DNA from: JASHPR01 sp963833885
GTDB lineage: Bacteria; Actinomycetota; Actinomycetes; Streptosporangiales; Streptosporangiaceae
Assembly: GCA_963833885.1 (NCBI GenBank)
Contig: CAWHZU010000010.1
Span: 1 to 64,000, forward strand
DNA: 64,000 nt
Reading direction: 5' to 3'
Under the pieces are notes generated by a model. It searched no databases. It was not told the origin of the DNA and worked only from the letters and a program-made list of their open reading frames with translations. The translations under genes were made by a program, and so were the position numbers. Position 1 is the first letter of the stretch. Every line of letters begins with the position of its first letter. This document shows, piece after piece, positions 60,930-64,000 of the stretch.

Positions 60930-61955
60930 ATGTCTGACCGCCCCGCCGCGCCGCCGGCCGACCCTGCCGTGGCCGACGGGCCCGAGCAGGGCAGCCAGCC
61001 GCCAAGCCGCGGCCGGGCCTGGCTGGCCCTGGCGGTCCGCCTGGTCAACAGCAAGGCGGTGCGCTGGGGATTCGTGGCGGCCGCGGTCGCCCTCGGTGCG
61101 TACTGGGTCGCCGACCACTGGACCCAGGTGCGGGCCGGGCTGGCCAGCCTGGGGTTCCTGGCGGTCGCCGGTGCCCTGGTCGCCGTGGTGCTCGCCCTGG
61201 TCGGGACCATGCAGGTGTGGCGGGTGCTGCTGGCCTCCCTCGGCTCGCCGCTGGGCGCCCGCCCGGCCGCCCGGGTCTTTTTCCTTGGCCAGCTCGGCAA
61301 GTACCTCCCCGGCTCGATCTGGCCGGTCCTGGCGCAGATGGAGCTGGGCACCGAGCACCAGGTGCCGCGGCACCGCTCGGCCAGCGCCTCGGTGCTGACG
61401 ATGCTGTTCTGCCTGCTGGCCGGGCTGCTCGTGGCGCTGGTCACGCTGCCGTTCGCGCCGGGCGCCCGGTCCTACCGGTGGGTGCTCCTGGTCGCCCCGG
61501 TCCTGCTGGTCTGCCTGCTCCCGCGGGTCCTCAACCGGATCCTGGACCGGCTGCTGCGGCTGGCCAGGCGGCCGCCCCTCGAGCAGCCGCTGGCCGGGCG
61601 GGCGGTCGTCGCCGCGCTGGCCTGGGCGCTCGTTTCCTGGGTCTGCTTCGGGCTGCAGATCTGGCTGCTGGCGATCAAGCTTGGCGCGCCAGACGGGCGG
61701 GCCGCGCTGCTCTCGATCGGCGGGTTCGCGTTCGCCTGGTGCGTAGGCTTCGTCGTCGTGTTCGTCCCCGCCGGGGCCGGCATCAGGGACGCGCTGCTGA
61801 TCGCGACGCTCGGCCCGATGCTCGGCGTCGGCAAGGCCACCGCGGTGGCGCTGGTGTCCCGCGTGCTGATGACCGTCGGCGACCTGATCACCGCGGGGGT
61901 GGCGGCCACGCTGGCGCGTGCCCCCGGCCGCTTAGGGAAGGAAACGGCACCGTGA
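60930..61955 (+). CDS. YbhN/LPG-synthase-type integral membrane protein
   Basis: A 341-residue protein with about eight helices. It shows the family hallmarks VFFLGQLGKYLPGSIWPVLAQ and FVVVFVPAGAGIRDALLIATL (lysylphosphatidylglycerol synthase TM region, UPF0104). Stand-alone members without the aminoacyl-transferase domain accompany glycolipid and glycan genes and may flip or handle lipid-linked intermediates. The stop overlaps the start of rmlA (GTGA). Confidence 0.85.
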   Translation: MSDRPAAPPADPAVADGPEQGSQPPSRGRAWLALAVRLVNSKAVRWGFVAAAVALGAYWVADHWTQVRAGLASLGFLAVAGALVAVVLALVGTMQVWRVLLASLGSPLGARPAARVFFLGQLGKYLPGSIWPVLAQMELGTEHQVPRHRSASASVLTMLFCLLAGLLVALVTLPFAPGARSYRWVLLVAPVLLVCLLPRVLNRILDRLLRLARRPPLEQPLAGRAVVAALAWALVSWVCFGLQIWLLAIKLGAPDGRAALLSIGGFAFAWCVGFVVVFVPAGAGIRDALLIATLGPMLGVGKATAVALVSRVLMTVGDLITAGVAATLARAPGRLGKETAP

Positions 61956-63019
61956 AGGCCCTGGTCCTGTCCGGCGGATCGGGGAGCAGGCTGCGCCCGA
62001 TCACCCACACGTCGGCCAAGCAGCTGGTCCCGGTCGCCAACAAGCCGGTGCTGTTCTACGGCCTCGAGGCGATCCGGGATGCGGGAATCACCGACGTCGG
62101 GATCGTGGTGGGGGAGACCGAACCGGCGATCCGCGACGCGGTCGGTGACGGCGCCGCGTTCGGGCTGAACGTCGCCTACCTGCGCCAGGAGGCGCCGCGG
62201 GGTCTTGCGCACGCGGTCCTGATCGCGCGCGACTTCCTCGGCGACGACGACTTCGTCATGTACCTCGGGGACAACTTCATCGTCGGCGGGATCACCGGGC
62301 TGGTCGACGAGTTCCGGTCCGGCCGCCCGGACGCCCAGATCATGCTGACCAGCGTGCCGGACCCGCGCCAGTTCGGCGTCGCCGAGCTCGACACCGCTGG
62401 CGAGGTCATCGGGCTCGAGGAGAAGCCCCGCGAGCCCAAGAGCGATCTGGCGCTGGTCGGCGTCTACATCTTCACGCCCGTGGTGCACGAGGCCGTGGCG
62501 GAGCTCGAGCCCTCGTGGCGGGGCGAGCTGGAGATCACCGAGGCCATCCAGTGGCTGATCGACCACGGCCGGAAGGTCCGGTCGACGACGATCACCGGCT
62601 ACTGGAAGGACACCGGCAACGTCGCGGACATGCTCGAGGTCAACCGGATGGTGCTGGAAGGGCTGGAACCGGCCTGCGGCGGCGAGGTCGACGCCGAGAC
62701 CGAGCTGATCGGCCGGGTCGCGATCGGCATTGGTGCGCAGATCAGCGGGTGCCGCATAGTCGGGCCGGTCGTGATCGGGGCCGGGACGCGCGTGTCCGGG
62801 TCTTACATCGGCCCGTTCACCTCGGTGGAGCGGGACTGCGTGATAGCTGACAGCGAGATCGAGTACTCCATCGTGCTGCGCGGCGCGTCCATCAAGGGTG
62901 TCCGGCGCATCGAGGCGTCGCTCATCGGCCACGAGGTGGAGGTAACGCCGGCGCCGAGAGTCCCCAAGGCACACCGGCTGATTCTCGGAGATCACAGCAA
63001 GGTGCAGATAAGCTCGTGA
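61952..63019 (+). CDS. rmlA: Glucose-1-phosphate thymidylyltransferase, long (StrD-like) form
   Basis: A 355-residue nucleotidyltransferase that makes dTDP-glucose from glucose-1-phosphate and dTTP. It has LSGGSGSRLRPITHTSAKQLVPVANKP, MYLGDNFIVGG and GYWKDTGNVADMLEVNR. A left-handed beta-helix follows (~245-355: GVAIGIGAQI-type hexapeptides), as in the long RmlA2/StrD enzymes of actinomycetes. Coupled to both neighbours by GTGA overlaps. Confidence 0.93.
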   Translation: MKALVLSGGSGSRLRPITHTSAKQLVPVANKPVLFYGLEAIRDAGITDVGIVVGETEPAIRDAVGDGAAFGLNVAYLRQEAPRGLAHAVLIARDFLGDDDFVMYLGDNFIVGGITGLVDEFRSGRPDAQIMLTSVPDPRQFGVAELDTAGEVIGLEEKPREPKSDLALVGVYIFTPVVHEAVAELEPSWRGELEITEAIQWLIDHGRKVRSTTITGYWKDTGNVADMLEVNRMVLEGLEPACGGEVDAETELIGRVAIGIGAQISGCRIVGPVVIGAGTRVSGSYIGPFTSVERDCVIADSEIEYSIVLRGASIKGVRRIEASLIGHEVEVTPAPRVPKAHRLILGDHSKVQISS

Positions 63020-63993
63020 GAATCCTCGTCACCGGCGGCGCCGGTTTCATTGGCTCGCACTACGTCCGCACGCTGCTCGGCGGCGGTTACCCCGGTTTCG
63101 GCGATGTGCAGGTCACCGTCTTCGACAAGCTGACCTATGCCGGAAACCTCGCCAACCTGGAGCCCGTAACGGATAGCCCCGGGTTCACCTTCGTGCGCGG
63201 AGACATCTGTGACGCCGGGCTGCTCGCCACCCTGGTACCCGGGCATGACATCGTGGTCAACTTCGCGGCGGAGACGCACGTCGACCGGTCGATTTCGGGC
63301 GCGGCCGACTTCGTCACCACGAACGTGGTGGGGACCCAGGTGCTGCTGCAGGCGTGCCTGGACGCCGGGGTGCCACGGGTCGTGCAGGTGTCCACGGACG
63401 AGGTGTACGGCAGCGTGGCGATGGGGTCGTGGGCGGAGGACGCGCGGCTGGAGCCGAACTCGCCGTATGCGGCCGCGAAGGCCGGCGGCGACCTCATCGC
63501 GCGGGCTTACGCGCGGACCCACGGGCTCGACGTCAGCATCACGCGCTGCTGCAACAACTACGGGCCCTACCAGTTCCCGGAGAAGCTCATCCCGCTGTTC
63601 ACCACGAACCTGCTGGACGGGAACAGGGTCCCGCTGTACGGGGACGGGCAGAACGTCCGCGGCTGGATCCACGTCGACGACCACTGCCGGGGCGTCCAGC
63701 TGGTCGTCGAGCAGGGCAAGCCCGGTTTCGTCTACCACATCAACGGCGACACGGAGCTGACCAACACCGAGCTGACCCGCGAGCTGCTGGAGATCTGCGG
63801 GGCCGGCTGGGACATGGTGACCCCGGTCGAGGACCGGAAGGGCCACGACCGCCGGTACTCGCTGGACGACTCGGTGCTCCGGGGCATGGGCTACGCGCCG
63901 CGGATCCCGTTTGCCGCGGGCCTGCGGGCCACCGTCGACTGGTACGCCGCCAACCGCGCGTGGTGGGAACCGCTGAAGCAGCGCACACAGTGA
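63016..63993 (+). CDS. rmlB: dTDP-glucose 4,6-dehydratase
   Basis: A 325-residue extended SDR enzyme converting dTDP-glucose to dTDP-4-keto-6-deoxyglucose: NAD motif VTGGAGFIGSHYVR, catalytic STDEVYGS (Thr, Asp, Glu), YAAAKAGGD (Tyr, Lys) and CCNNYGPYQFPEKLIPLF. It directly follows rmlA, so the product feeds deoxysugars such as rhamnose into the glycan made by this cluster. Further genes of the pathway probably continue past the window end. Confidence 0.95.
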   Translation: MRILVTGGAGFIGSHYVRTLLGGGYPGFGDVQVTVFDKLTYAGNLANLEPVTDSPGFTFVRGDICDAGLLATLVPGHDIVVNFAAETHVDRSISGAADFVTTNVVGTQVLLQACLDAGVPRVVQVSTDEVYGSVAMGSWAEDARLEPNSPYAAAKAGGDLIARAYARTHGLDVSITRCCNNYGPYQFPEKLIPLFTTNLLDGNRVPLYGDGQNVRGWIHVDDHCRGVQLVVEQGKPGFVYHINGDTELTNTELTRELLEICGAGWDMVTPVEDRKGHDRRYSLDDSVLRGMGYAPRIPFAAGLRATVDWYAANRAWWEPLKQRTQ

Positions 63994-64000
63994 CGGGGGA

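Overview
The window is almost entirely DNA of a GC-rich actinomycete: many GTG starts, ATGA/GTGA start-stop overlaps, a DUF397 protein paired with an XRE/DUF5753 regulator, a type VII-secreted Rhs protein, NarL regulators and tandem apolipoprotein N-acyltransferases. A filamentous order such as Streptosporangiales is plausible but not proven. The first ~3.18 kb is different. It has lower GC and encodes, on the minus strand, a proteobacterial-looking catabolic pair (an enolase-superfamily enzyme and an FAD/Fe-S 2-hydroxyacid dehydrogenase broken by several frameshifts). It stops abruptly inside two genes at ~3165-3190, so it is best read as a chimeric join.

Layout. 3.2-8.2 kb: 3' part of an operon for a membrane complex related to hydrogenase-4/formate hydrogenlyase, whose large subunit has lost all four nickel-binding cysteines and whose ferredoxin subunit has lost cluster ligands. 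8.2-12.5 kb: a protein with four CxxC/CxxH modules and a translationally coupled pair of MutS-like ATPases. 12.6-22.0 kb: a WXG-like protein, a 1520-residue Rhs/YD toxin, and a low-GC train of immunity-like genes interrupted by an IS66-family element (19011-21591) that carries an alpha/beta hydrolase as passenger. 22.2-28.3 kb: SixA-like phosphatase, DUF397/XRE pair, an internally deleted GH63-type glucosidase pseudogene, a beta-lactamase-fold hydrolase and a DedA protein. 28.35-29.07 kb: a gene-free stretch packed with perfect small hairpins and one good promoter. 29.1-31.2 kb: a soluble histidine kinase with two NarL-type regulators. 31.2-36.0 kb: two tandem Lnt acyltransferases followed by a lipoprotein L,D-transpeptidase. 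36.3-44.6 kb: housekeeping and exported functions (serS, S53 peptidase, SGNH hydrolase, EamA transporter, HxlR-MFS-cupin).

44.7-64.0 kb is a surface-glycan region. Multi-membrane GT-C-like or DUF2079/DUF2142 proteins are interleaved with two GT2 synthases likely to make polyprenyl-phosphate sugars, a GT4-methyltransferase fusion, a YbhN-like membrane protein, and RmlA/RmlB, which make dTDP-4-keto-6-deoxyglucose. One GT-C-like gene exists as an intact copy (51.4 kb) and a frameshifted copy (44.7 kb).

The most unusual items are the nickel-site-less hydrogenase-like complex, the IS66 element with a passenger gene inserted in an immunity-gene train, the structured gene-free region at 28.5-28.9 kb, the MutS-like ATPase pair, and the chimeric left end. 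All family names come from reading motifs by eye; no database search was run.
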